Below are positions 8,787 through 16,421 of a DNA stretch of 64,000 nt, one piece after another. Below the pieces are notes generated by a model, which ran no database searches, was not told the origin of the DNA, and saw nothing but the letters and a program-made list of their open reading frames with translations. Both the position numbers and the translations under genes were made by a program. Origin of the DNA: Sulfitobacter sp. CW3 (lineage in GTDB: Bacteria > Pseudomonadota > Alphaproteobacteria > Rhodobacterales > Rhodobacteraceae); contig NZ_JAHXRL010000005.1 of the NCBI RefSeq assembly GCF_019392245.1, positions 237,042 to 301,041 on the forward strand, given 5' to 3'. Numbering within the stretch: the stretch's first letter is position 1; every line of letters begins with the position of its first letter.

Positions 8787-9058
8787 CAGCTTTGGTATTC
8801 TTGTGCGATCTTGCGCGCGGTGCGACGCCACAGAAACAGGGCCAACAAGATCATCCCCAACCAGACGCCAAAGACATAGCGCAGCGCATGCGAAGTCATA
8901 ATCTTGGGGTCTGCGACGGTATCAGGAACCGGCCATAACAGCGGCACCAACCAGAATGCCAAGGCCATGACCGGCAGCAACCGAACCGCGTCCATCAACC
9001 GGCGAAACCGATAGCTGCGCCGGGCCAGAAACAGAGGCGATCCGGGCCTGTTGCTCAT
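8786..9058 (-). CDS. Small membrane protein between receiver and SSS-kinase genes
   Basis: The family is not recognised. The 90 residues include two hydrophobic helices, about 27-45 (LLPVMALAFWLVPLLWPV) and 60-78 (LRYVFGVWLGMILLALFLW), with a basic N-terminal tail (RRSYRFRR) and a basic, charged C terminus. The gene overlaps the receiver gene by 4 bases upstream and the kinase gene by 1 base (TGATG) downstream, so all three must be co-translated. By position it resembles the small DUF4212-like partners found next to SSS proteins, so it may be an accessory subunit; this is inference. Confidence 0.75.
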   Translation of the reverse strand: MSNRPGSPLFLARRSYRFRRLMDAVRLLPVMALAFWLVPLLWPVPDTVADPKIMTSHALRYVFGVWLGMILLALFLWRRTARKIAQEYQS

Positions 9059-9438
9059 GGTGCCGTCGGGGTCGTCGCTGTCAAAGAATGAACCGCCTCA
9101 AGCATCTCCGCATTTGAAAATGGTTTCGTCATAAAGCGGCTGACACCGGCGTCTTTGGCCATCTCGCGGTCACGGGCCTGCCCGCGTGCGGTCAACATCA
9201 GGATTGGCAGGTCGGCAAAGGCGGGATCAGCCCGCAGCTCCTTGAGGATTTCGAAACCGCTTTTGCCCGGCAACATCACATCAAGCATCACCAGATCGGG
9301 GCAGACGTTACGGATCACATCGACGGCGGATGATCCATTGGCCAACGTCTCGACGCGCCAGCCTTCACGGCCCAGCAGAAAACGGATTGCCTCTGCAATG
9401 TTTGTCTCATCCTCGACGAGCACAACGTGCTTTGTCAT
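9055..9438 (-). CDS. Single-domain response regulator (receiver only)
   Basis: A CheY-like receiver of 127 residues with no output domain. The expected residues are present: acidic pocket E9-D10, phospho-acceptor D53 (MLDVMLPG), T83 (MLTARG) and K105 (MTKPF). It is first in the three-gene operon with a small membrane protein and the SSS-type histidine kinase, overlapping the next gene by 4 bases (ATGA). It probably receives phosphate from that kinase and must act through a protein partner; no DNA-binding output or phosphotransferase gene is adjacent. About 120 bases separate it from the upstream RamB/ScfR-type regulator gene on the same strand. Confidence 0.93.
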   Translation of the reverse strand: MTKHVVLVEDETNIAEAIRFLLGREGWRVETLANGSSAVDVIRNVCPDLVMLDVMLPGKSGFEILKELRADPAFADLPILMLTARGQARDREMAKDAGVSRFMTKPFSNAEMLEAVHSLTATTPTAP

Positions 9439-9557
9439 CGGTATTTCCTCTCCCGTGGTGGATCACGTCGCCCTTGAAAAGCGATCTTTGCCACCGGATC
9501 AGAGGATGCACCTTATTGATGCCACTGTCAAAACCCGTTTGGTGCCAAACTGCCGCA

Positions 9558-10856
9558 CTATACACCATCATTCAGAATTGACGGTTCGCGGCGTGCAGGG
9601 CAATTGCTGCGGGGGCAAACCCGGCAGGTTGCCCCAACTTCCAGCCGCGGCCCGGTTGCCAGCCCTTGTGCTGGAAGGATCAACATCACCGATTGCACCA
9701 AGGGTTGCGCGTTATAGCTATGAACGGATTGAACTTCGCACGCGGCGATACAGTCGAATTCGGCATTGCCGCGGCCCAACTGTTCCACCCGTTCCTTGAC
9801 CACCAGACCGGGATTTCCAAGCACCGCAAACAGCGGCCACAAGGGGCACCCCGCGCCAAAACGTGGCACCATGAAACCTTCGACGGATTTGCGGAAAATG
9901 ACGGTGCCGGACCTGTCACAAACCAATAGACCGGCGGCAAGTTCGGGCATCGCGGCCATCCGCCGTAAGACCCGTCCGACAGGTTGGTGCAGATGCTGCG
10001 CCAAGGCCATGGGATCGCGGCCAATGTTTTTCATCACGCCCCGGATCGTCTCGATCGGGAGAGCATCGGCATCAACGGCCACCTGCTGCAACACGGTGCG
10101 CGCGATATGGCGCGCAGCAAAGCTTTTCAGCTCGGGGGCGGCATTGGCAAGGTTTTGAATGGCATCTTCGTCCCGACCGGCCTGTTCCAGCACGGTAAAC
10201 TGAAACCGGTGCGCGGCCAGAAATGCTTCGACCTCTTCTTGGGGCGAACTCGCGACTGGCGTGGTTTCGGGGTCCGCCTCAAGATATCCGACCAAAGACT
10301 GCGCGCTGTCGGCCAAGCGCCTGCTGTCTTGATCGATGTTAATGTGGAACCGGTCCCGCCATTCGGGCTCGAGCGTTTTGGTGTCGGCAAGGATCGATGC
10401 CGTTGACCGGATCGCTGCCGCCGTGGTCAGCAATTCATGCATGGAGGCCGCCAGATGCGGATCATGGGCCAATCGGTCGGTCAGCGCCTCGATCGTGCGT
10501 TCCAGCGTTGCGATGCGACGCTGTGCATTGGCCAAAACATCCGCCCAGCCGGGGAACCGCCCGGCAAATTCATCCGCCCGCCCCACCTCGGGCCCGCTTA
10601 GCCCCGTGTCATCAGCAGCCTCGCGCAACGCGGCAATCAATGCGGCTTCGGCCCCTTCGGTCAGGGTCGTGGGTTCGACACCAAGCGCCGAGGATATGTT
10701 CAGCAACAATTTACCGCCGATTCTGCGGCGGTTATGTTCGATCAAATTGAGGTAACTCGCCGAGATACCAACAATGGCTGCAAGATCAGCCTGCTTCTGC
10801 CCAGCCATGATGCGCCGCTCTCGAATGCGGCTGCCGGTTAACGCTTCACGAGACAA
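9558..10856 (-). CDS. XRE-family short-chain fatty acyl regulator (ScfR/RamB-like)
   Basis: A 432-residue regulator with an N-terminal HTH_3 domain (about 8-62: RIRERRIMAGQKQADLAAIVGISASYLNLIEHNRR), a long helical middle region, and a C-terminal DUF2083-type domain ending in the Cys motif CRVCPRSNCPARREPSI. This architecture is that of RamB/PrpR/ScfR proteins, which control acetate, propionate and glyoxylate-cycle genes in response to short-chain acyl-CoA. It diverges from a five-gene ABC transporter operon with 230 bases between the starts. RamB-like motifs occur in that gap, so it may control the transporter and itself. The effector is inferred from the family only. Confidence 0.85.
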   Translation of the reverse strand: MSREALTGSRIRERRIMAGQKQADLAAIVGISASYLNLIEHNRRRIGGKLLLNISSALGVEPTTLTEGAEAALIAALREAADDTGLSGPEVGRADEFAGRFPGWADVLANAQRRIATLERTIEALTDRLAHDPHLAASMHELLTTAAAIRSTASILADTKTLEPEWRDRFHINIDQDSRRLADSAQSLVGYLEADPETTPVASSPQEEVEAFLAAHRFQFTVLEQAGRDEDAIQNLANAAPELKSFAARHIARTVLQQVAVDADALPIETIRGVMKNIGRDPMALAQHLHQPVGRVLRRMAAMPELAAGLLVCDRSGTVIFRKSVEGFMVPRFGAGCPLWPLFAVLGNPGLVVKERVEQLGRGNAEFDCIAACEVQSVHSYNAQPLVQSVMLILPAQGLATGPRLEVGATCRVCPRSNCPARREPSILNDGV

Positions 10857-10914
10857 GATTCCGTACTCCCATTTTACTGCGCGATTCCAACGGCTTTCTG
10901 CGATGCAACATCAT

Positions 10915-10946
10915 AAACTTTACAAAGCCTATCACAAACTTGCGAA
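10915..10946. promoter_or_regulatory. Candidate RamB/ScfR-type operator pair
   Basis: In the divergent gap, AAACTTTACAAA (10915-10926) and CAAACTTGCGAA (10935-10946) both resemble the AAACTTTGCAAA-type motif I recall for RamB, and lie about 20 bp apart. They are 59-90 bp upstream of the regulator start and 141-172 bp upstream of the transporter start. A separate inverted repeat TGCAC-N4-GTGCA sits at 11019-11032, closer to the transporter gene. Assignment is by motif resemblance only. Confidence 0.45.
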
Positions 10947-11086
10947 TATATTTACAGAATAATTGTTTTTATCAAGGGGCTTATTGATCGGTTTTCAATC
11001 TTGCCCTCATATCGTCTTTGCACCTTTGTGCATCGTGTACATGAAAAGATATTCATGACGCGGTTTCAACAATTGGGAGGAAATAT

Positions 11087-12451
11087 ATGTCATTTTCTAA
11101 TTTGACACGTCGTGGTTTGATCAAGACGAGTGCCGCTGCCGGCGCTGGCCTTGCGCTGCCGACGTATCTTAGCGCGGCATCGCATGCCGGATTTACCAAC
11201 GCCCCGCAAGGCGACACGGTCACGCTGGGCTTTAACGTCCCGCAATCTGGCCCCTACGCGGACGAAGGCGCAGACGAATTGCGCGCATTCGAGCTGGCTG
11301 TCGAACACCTGAACGGTGGCGGCGACGGCGGCATGCTGAACACGTTCAGCTCCAAGGCGCTTGAAGGCAACGGTATCTTGGGCAAGAAAGTCCAGTACGT
11401 CACGGGCGACACACAGACAAAGTCTGACGCGGCACGTGCTTCGGCGCAGTCGATGATCCAAAAAGACGGCGCAGTCATGATTTCCGGCGGTTCGTCCTCT
11501 GGTGTGGCTGTTGCGGTTCAGGGCCTGTGCCAAGAAGCCGGCGTGATCTTCATGGCGGGTCTGACCCACTCGAACGACACAACAGGCAAAGACAAGAAGG
11601 CCAACGGTTTCCGTCACTTCTTTAACGCCTACATGTCCGCTGCCGCTTTGGCACCGGTTCTCAAGAACCTCTATGGCGATGACCGCAAGGTATACAGCCT
11701 GACAGCCGACTATACATGGGGCTGGACACAGCAGGAATCGATCCAAGCCGCAACCGAGGCAATGGGCTGGGAAACCATCAACGACGTGCGCACACCGCTC
11801 GCCGCGACTGACTTCTCCTCCTATATCGCACCTGTTCTGAACTCCGGTGCCGACGTTCTGGTTCTGAACCACTACGGCGGGAACATGGTTAACTCGTTGA
11901 CCAACGCTGTTCAGTTCGGTCTGCGCGACAAGCAGGTTAACGGCAAGAACTTCGAAATCGTTGTTCCACTCTACTCCGAGCTGATGGCTCGCGGTGCAGG
12001 CAAGAACATTGCCGGTATCGTTGGTTCGCAGAACTGGGATTGGAAACTCGAAGACCAACTGGGTTCGCGCTACACAGGCACAAACGCCTTTGTTCAGTCG
12101 TTTGGTACCAAGTACGGCTTCCCACCCAGCCAGGCAGCTCAGACCTGCTATGCACAGACGCTTCTGTATGCTGATGCGGTTGCCCGTGCCGGTTCGTTCA
12201 ACCCATGTGCCGTTGTCGAAGCTCTTGAAGGCTTTGAATTTGACGGTCTGGGCAACGGTCCAACGTTGTACCGTGCTGGCGACCACCAGTGCTTTAAGGA
12301 CGTTGTCGTTGTGAAGGGTAAAGAGAACCCTGAAAACGAATACGATCTGGTGGAAATCGTCGAAGCCACACCAGCCGAGAAAGTTACCTATGATGTCGAT
12401 CACCCGATGTTTGCGGGTGGCGAATTGGGTAACTGTAACCCAGGCGCGTAA
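11087..12451 (+). CDS. ABC transporter substrate-binding protein (Liv/amide type, Tat signal)
   Basis: A periplasmic type I binding protein of 454 residues. The N terminus has a twin-arginine signal (TRRGLIKTSAAAGAGLALP, arginines 8-9), unusual for this class, and a cleavage region near residue 33. The mature part begins VTLGFNVPQSGPYADEG, the classic start of LivJ-type proteins, with later hallmarks GDTQTKSDAARASAQSMI and ISGGSSSGVAVAV. Strong GGAGG lies 7 bases before the ATG. It heads an operon with two permeases and two ATPases, separated from them by a stem-loop. The substrate is not determinable; branched-chain amino acids, amides or short-chain compounds are all possible given the adjacent acyl-type regulator. 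Confidence 0.9.
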   Translation: MSFSNLTRRGLIKTSAAAGAGLALPTYLSAASHAGFTNAPQGDTVTLGFNVPQSGPYADEGADELRAFELAVEHLNGGGDGGMLNTFSSKALEGNGILGKKVQYVTGDTQTKSDAARASAQSMIQKDGAVMISGGSSSGVAVAVQGLCQEAGVIFMAGLTHSNDTTGKDKKANGFRHFFNAYMSAAALAPVLKNLYGDDRKVYSLTADYTWGWTQQESIQAATEAMGWETINDVRTPLAATDFSSYIAPVLNSGADVLVLNHYGGNMVNSLTNAVQFGLRDKQVNGKNFEIVVPLYSELMARGAGKNIAGIVGSQNWDWKLEDQLGSRYTGTNAFVQSFGTKYGFPPSQAAQTCYAQTLLYADAVARAGSFNPCAVVEALEGFEFDGLGNGPTLYRAGDHQCFKDVVVVKGKENPENEYDLVEIVEATPAEKVTYDVDHPMFAGGELGNCNPGA

Positions 12452-12462
12452 GCACAAGTCTA

Positions 12463-12490
12463 AGGCGGAGGGAAACCTCCGCCCTTTCTT
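12463..12490 (+). terminator. Stem-loop between binding-protein and permease genes
   Basis: GGCGGAGG-GAAA-CCTCCGCC followed by CTTTCTT forms a strong GNRA-capped hairpin right after the binding-protein stop. It probably works as a partial terminator or RNA-stabilising element, so that the binding protein is made in excess over the permeases. Confidence 0.8.
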
Positions 12491-12540
12491 GCAGGCGGTT
12501 TCATCCGCCTTTCACTTATTAAAAATTCGAGGGCCCCGAG

Positions 12541-13572
12541 ATGGACGCCATTCTTTTGCAACTTCTTAACGGGTTGGACAAAGGCTCAGCTTATGCGCTC
12601 ATCGCGCTTGGTCTGACCCTGATCTTCGGCACATTGGGCGTGGTTAACTTTGCCCACGGTGCCATCTTCATGATTGGTGCGTTTTGTGCTGTCACCCTTA
12701 GCAAAATCTTCAGCCTGAGCCATCTGGCCTCAGAGCCGTCGGGCACCGACTTCTTGGGAAAACCCAAGTACGAAGATATCCTTTACATCAAAGAATGGTT
12801 TGGCGAGAGCGCTGGTGCCTGGATGCTGGACTGGTCCGTTCCGCTGTCGATCCTGTTTGCCATCCCCGTCATGATCGCCATCGGATTCATCATGGAGCGG
12901 GGCTTGATCAAGCACTTCTACAAGCGCCCCCATGCGGATCAGATCCTTGTGACCTTTGGTCTGGCAATCGTGCTTCAGGAAGTGATCAAGTATTTCTACG
13001 GCGCAAATCCGATCCCCACGGCCGCCCCCGAGGCATTCCGCGGGTCGTTTGATTTCGGCGTGCTGTTGGGCTTTGATCCCAACGCGATCATCTACCCCTA
13101 CTGGCGCCTGATCTATTTCGCCTTCTCGGCCCTGATCATCGGCGGCGTCTTTGCCTTCTTGCAGTTCACCACCTTCGGTATGGTTGTGCGCGCTGGCATG
13201 GCAGACCGCGAAACCGTCGGCCTTTTGGGCATCAATATCGACAAGCGCTTTACCATTATGTTTGGCATCGCTGCCGCTGTCGCCGGATTGGCAGGTGTCA
13301 TGTACGCGCCGATTAACTCGCCCAACTATCATATGGGCATGGATTTTCTGGTTCTCAGCTTTGTTGTGGTTGTTGTTGGCGGCATGGGCTCTTTGCCCGG
13401 TGCGGTGCTGGCGGGCTTCCTTCTGGGTATCCTGGAATCCTTTGCCTCGATGAACGAAGTCAAAAATATCCTGCCGGGTATCGACCAGATCATCATTTAT
13501 GTTGTCGCGATTATCATCTTGCTGACACGCCCCCGTGGCCTGATGGGCCGCAAAGGCGTGATGGAGGAATAA
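12541..13572 (+). CDS. Branched-chain amino acid-type ABC permease (LivH-like)
   Basis: An inner-membrane permease of 343 residues. Hallmarks are the LivH start LLNGLDKGSAYALIALGLTLIFGTLGVVNFAHGAIFMIGAF and the C-terminal VVGGMGSLPGAVLAGFLLGILES (EAA-like coupling region) followed by a hydrophobic end. Between the first and second membrane segments it carries an insert of about 50 residues (KIFSLSHLASEPSGTDFLGKPKYEDILYIKEWFG), longer than in E. coli LivH. It is the second gene of the operon, after the stem-loop, and ends three bases before the next permease start. Confidence 0.92.
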   Translation: MDAILLQLLNGLDKGSAYALIALGLTLIFGTLGVVNFAHGAIFMIGAFCAVTLSKIFSLSHLASEPSGTDFLGKPKYEDILYIKEWFGESAGAWMLDWSVPLSILFAIPVMIAIGFIMERGLIKHFYKRPHADQILVTFGLAIVLQEVIKYFYGANPIPTAAPEAFRGSFDFGVLLGFDPNAIIYPYWRLIYFAFSALIIGGVFAFLQFTTFGMVVRAGMADRETVGLLGINIDKRFTIMFGIAAAVAGLAGVMYAPINSPNYHMGMDFLVLSFVVVVVGGMGSLPGAVLAGFLLGILESFASMNEVKNILPGIDQIIIYVVAIIILLTRPRGLMGRKGVMEE

Positions 13573-13575
13573 GCC

Positions 13576-14766
13576 ATGCTTGGACTAAACAAAAAAGACC
13601 TCGGGGTTTTGTTGCTGGTGGCTCTTCTCGCCTTGGCCGCACCGATCCTGCTCAACCCCTTCCCGGCCGATTCCGGCATGGCGCAATTCAACGCGGGTTA
13701 TCCCGACCTGATGCAACGCTTTGTAATCTTCGGAATTTTCGCCATCGGATATAACATCCTGTTTGGCCTGACCGGCTACCTCAGCTTCGGACACGCCGCC
13801 TTTCTGGGTGTCGGAAGCTACTCCGCGGTCTGGATGATGAAACTGCTGTCGATGAACGTGATCCCTGCTATCGTTCTTTCGGTCATCGTGGCGGGCCTGT
13901 TCTCGGTCGTGATCGGCTATGTGTCGCTGCGCCGTTCGGGGATCTACTTCTCGATCCTGACGCTGGCCTTTGCGCAAATGTCGTTCAACCTGGCCTATTC
14001 GGTGCTGACACCGATCACGAACGGTGAAACCGGTCTGCAAATCTCGCTTAGTGATCCGCGCGTTCTGGACGGTGCCAATGCACCGAGCTACCCCAACCTC
14101 TTTGGGGCGCAAATGAACTCCGCGGCCACCCTTGAACTTGGCAGCTGGTCCTTCACCTTCTCCGTTGGCTATTACTTGTGTGCCTTCCTCATGCTTGTTG
14201 CTTTCTATATCTCGATCCGCATCTTCCGCTCGCCTTTCGGGTTGATGCTGCGTGCCGTGAAATCGAACCAGCAGCGCATGAACTACACCGGCCTGAACAC
14301 CAAGCCTTATACACTGGCGGCCTTTGTAATCTCGGGCATGTATGCGGGTCTTGCTGGCGGTTTGCTGGCCTCGATGGACCCTCTTGCCGGGGCCGAGCGG
14401 ATGCAGTGGACCGCGTCAGGCGAAGTTGTTCTGATGACCATCCTTGGCGGTGCCGGTACCCTTCTGGGTCCAGTATTGGGCGCGGGCTTTATCAAGTACT
14501 TCGAAAACATCTTTTCCAAGATCAACGATAACGTGCTGCATGGCTGGTTCTCCTTCATGCCAGACGGGCTCGAAGACTTTATCGTCACGATCATCCACCC
14601 CTTCGTGGGCAAAGGCTGGCACCTGACATTGGGTCTGCTGTTCATGCTGGTCGTGATCTTCTTGCCCGGTGGTCTGGTCGAAGGCGGACAACGCATCGGT
14701 CGCATGTTCCGCCGCAAGAAATCTGACCCCAACACGCCTGACGGCGAAACAACCCCTGCAGAATAA
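13576..14766 (+). CDS. Branched-chain amino acid-type ABC permease (LivM-like)
   Basis: The second permease, 396 residues. LivM hallmarks are [27 protein letters not shown] and the later [21 protein letters not shown] coupling segment. About ten hydrophobic helices precede a basic C-terminal tail ([12 protein letters not shown]). Compared with E. coli LivM it has an extra periplasmic-type insert (about 150-185: [32 protein letters not shown]). It starts 3 bases after the LivH-like stop with GAGGAAT as ribosome-binding site, consistent with equimolar expression of both permeases. Confidence 0.92.
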   Translation: MLGLNKKDLGVLLLVALLALAAPILLNPFPADSGMAQFNAGYPDLMQRFVIFGIFAIGYNILFGLTGYLSFGHAAFLGVGSYSAVWMMKLLSMNVIPAIVLSVIVAGLFSVVIGYVSLRRSGIYFSILTLAFAQMSFNLAYSVLTPITNGETGLQISLSDPRVLDGANAPSYPNLFGAQMNSAATLELGSWSFTFSVGYYLCAFLMLVAFYISIRIFRSPFGLMLRAVKSNQQRMNYTGLNTKPYTLAAFVISGMYAGLAGGLLASMDPLAGAERMQWTASGEVVLMTILGGAGTLLGPVLGAGFIKYFENIFSKINDNVLHGWFSFMPDGLEDFIVTIIHPFVGKGWHLTLGLLFMLVVIFLPGGLVEGGQRIGRMFRRKKSDPNTPDGETTPAE

Positions 14767-14778
14767 GGAGCGGACGAG

Positions 14779-15543
14779 ATGAATATTCTTGAAATCAAAA
14801 ACGTCAACAAGCGCTTTGGTGGTCTGCAAGCCCTTGGCAATGTGAACCTGAATGTCGCTGAAAACACGGTGCATGCGATCATCGGGCCAAACGGCGCGGG
14901 CAAATCCACCCTGCTGAACGTTCTGGTCGGCAAACTGATCCCCGATACCGGGTCGGTCATGTTTGACGGGCAGTCGGTGCTGGGGCGCAAACCCTACGAG
15001 ATCAACCAGATGGGTATTTCCCGCGTTTTCCAAACGCCCGAAATCTTTGACGATCTTAGCGTGCAGGAAAACATGCTGATCCCCTGTTTTGCAAAACGTG
15101 ACGGGGCATTCGCGATGAACGGCTATAATTCGGTCGGCAGCCAGCAAGACGTCATGGACAAAGCCGAGGAAATGCTGGTCGAGATGAAGCTGGCGGATAA
15201 ACGTCACATGCACGCGGCGTCCATGTCGCGTGGTGACAAACGCCGGCTCGAGATCGCGATGTGTCTGGCGCAGGATCCACGGCTTTTGCTGCTGGATGAA
15301 CCGACAGCGGGGATGGCGCGCGCCGATACCAACAACACCATTGATCTGCTCAAACAGATCAAGGAAGAACGCGACATCACCATCGCCATCATCGAACATG
15401 ACATGCATGTGGTGTTCTCATTGGCCGAGCGGATCACAGTGCTGGCCCAAGGCACGCCATTGGTCGAAGACACCCCCGATAACATCAAAGGCCACCCCAA
15501 GGTCCGCGAAGCATATTTGGGCGAATCCCAAGTCGCCGCATGA
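14779..15543 (+). CDS. Branched-chain amino acid-type ABC ATPase (LivG-like)
   Basis: A cytoplasmic nucleotide-binding subunit of 254 residues. Walker A is GPNGAGKS (36-43), the Q-loop is in VFQTPEIF, Walker B is LLLLDEPTAGM (169-179) and the switch His is in IIEHDMHVVF. The signature loop reads MSRGDKRRLE where the usual form is LSxGQ, so the second Gly-Gln pair is replaced by Gly-Asp; the loop position and surroundings are otherwise normal. The LivG-type C-terminal extension (VEDTPDNIKGHPKVREAYLGE) is present. AAGGAG precedes the ATG. It is part of the five-gene operon. Confidence 0.9.
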   Translation: MNILEIKNVNKRFGGLQALGNVNLNVAENTVHAIIGPNGAGKSTLLNVLVGKLIPDTGSVMFDGQSVLGRKPYEINQMGISRVFQTPEIFDDLSVQENMLIPCFAKRDGAFAMNGYNSVGSQQDVMDKAEEMLVEMKLADKRHMHAASMSRGDKRRLEIAMCLAQDPRLLLLDEPTAGMARADTNNTIDLLKQIKEERDITIAIIEHDMHVVFSLAERITVLAQGTPLVEDTPDNIKGHPKVREAYLGESQVAA

Positions 15544-15586
15544 TGAAGGACGGGGCCTGCCCCGCACCTCTCGTAAGGATAGTATT

Positions 15587-16342
15587 ATGAACACGACCCC
15601 CGATTTCTCCAATAACGCCAACCACGCGGCGACCGCCCCCGCCTATCTGTCGGTGTGGGATATCCATGCGTATTATGGCGAAAGCTATATCGTACAAGGC
15701 GTCAGCTTTAACGTCCACGAAGGCGAAATTCTGGCCCTTCTGGGCCGCAACGGTGCGGGCAAAACATCGACCCTGCGGACACTTGCACAGATCGGTGACC
15801 CGGAACTGCGCAAGGGCGAAGTGTGGCTGGATCACAAACCACTGCACAAGATGGCCAGCCACGAGGCATCTGCCAACGGCATCGCGCTGGTACCCGAAGA
15901 CCGCCGCATCATCGCGGGCCTGACGGTCGAGGAAAACCTGCAGCTTGCCCAAATCGCCCCGCCCATCGGCTGGTCGTTGGAACGTATCTATGAACTGTTC
16001 CCCCGCCTGAAAGAACGCCGCAAGCAAGAAGGCGTGACGCTTTCTGGTGGTGAACAACAGATGCTGGCCATCGCCCGCGCCCTGGCGCGTGACATTAAGG
16101 TGCTGTTGCTGGACGAACCCTACGAGGGTCTGGCCCCCGTCATCGTGGACGAGATCGAAAAGACGCTTACGTTGATCAAATCCCAAGGGATCACGACCAT
16201 TCTGGTGGAACAAAACGCCGTGCGCGCGCTGAAATTGGCGGACCGTGCGGTGATTATGGACACAGGCAGCGTGGTGTTTGACGGCACCGCCGAAGAGGTG
16301 TTGAACAACGCCGAACTGCGGGCGGAATACCTCGCCATCTAA
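15587..16342 (+). CDS. Branched-chain amino acid-type ABC ATPase (LivF-like)
   Basis: The second ATPase, 251 residues. Walker A is GRNGAGKTS, the signature is LSGGEQQ, Walker B is LLLDEPYEGLAP and the switch His position is replaced by Gln in LVEQNAVRAL, as is normal for LivF. The LivF C terminus (AEEVLNNAELRAEYLAI) is present. The frame stays open upstream into the previous gene, but ATG at 15587 is chosen: it has TAAGGAT upstream and removes an overlap of more than 300 bases. There is an N-terminal extension of about 20 residues (MNTTPDFSNNANHAATAPAY). It is last in the operon and is followed by the REP-like element. Confidence 0.9.
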   Translation: MNTTPDFSNNANHAATAPAYLSVWDIHAYYGESYIVQGVSFNVHEGEILALLGRNGAGKTSTLRTLAQIGDPELRKGEVWLDHKPLHKMASHEASANGIALVPEDRRIIAGLTVEENLQLAQIAPPIGWSLERIYELFPRLKERRKQEGVTLSGGEQQMLAIARALARDIKVLLLDEPYEGLAPVIVDEIEKTLTLIKSQGITTILVEQNAVRALKLADRAVIMDTGSVVFDGTAEEVLNNAELRAEYLAI

Positions 16343-16364
16343 AGCCAACAGCAGCGGGGGGAAG

Positions 16365-16407
16365 CGGAGTTTTTAAAAATTCCGGACCGGAAAATTCGAA
16401 TTTTCCG
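16365..16407 (-). repeat. REP/BIME-like double palindrome, copy 2 (inverted)
   Basis: CGGAGTTTTT/AAAAATTCCG (16365-16384) is followed after 3 bases by the perfect palindrome CGGAAAATTC/GAATTTTCCG (16388-16407). The order is the reverse of copy 1 at 1212-1255. It lies between the convergent ends of the ABC operon and the acyl-CoA synthetase gene and could serve as a bidirectional transcript end. Confidence 0.75.
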
Positions 16408-16421
16408 CCCCCGTTGCAGCC

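Noticed and set aside
11090..12457. A 455-codon frame antisense to the ABC binding-protein gene
   Set aside because: It is an artefact of high-G+C codon use opposite a clear gene with a Tat signal and family motifs.
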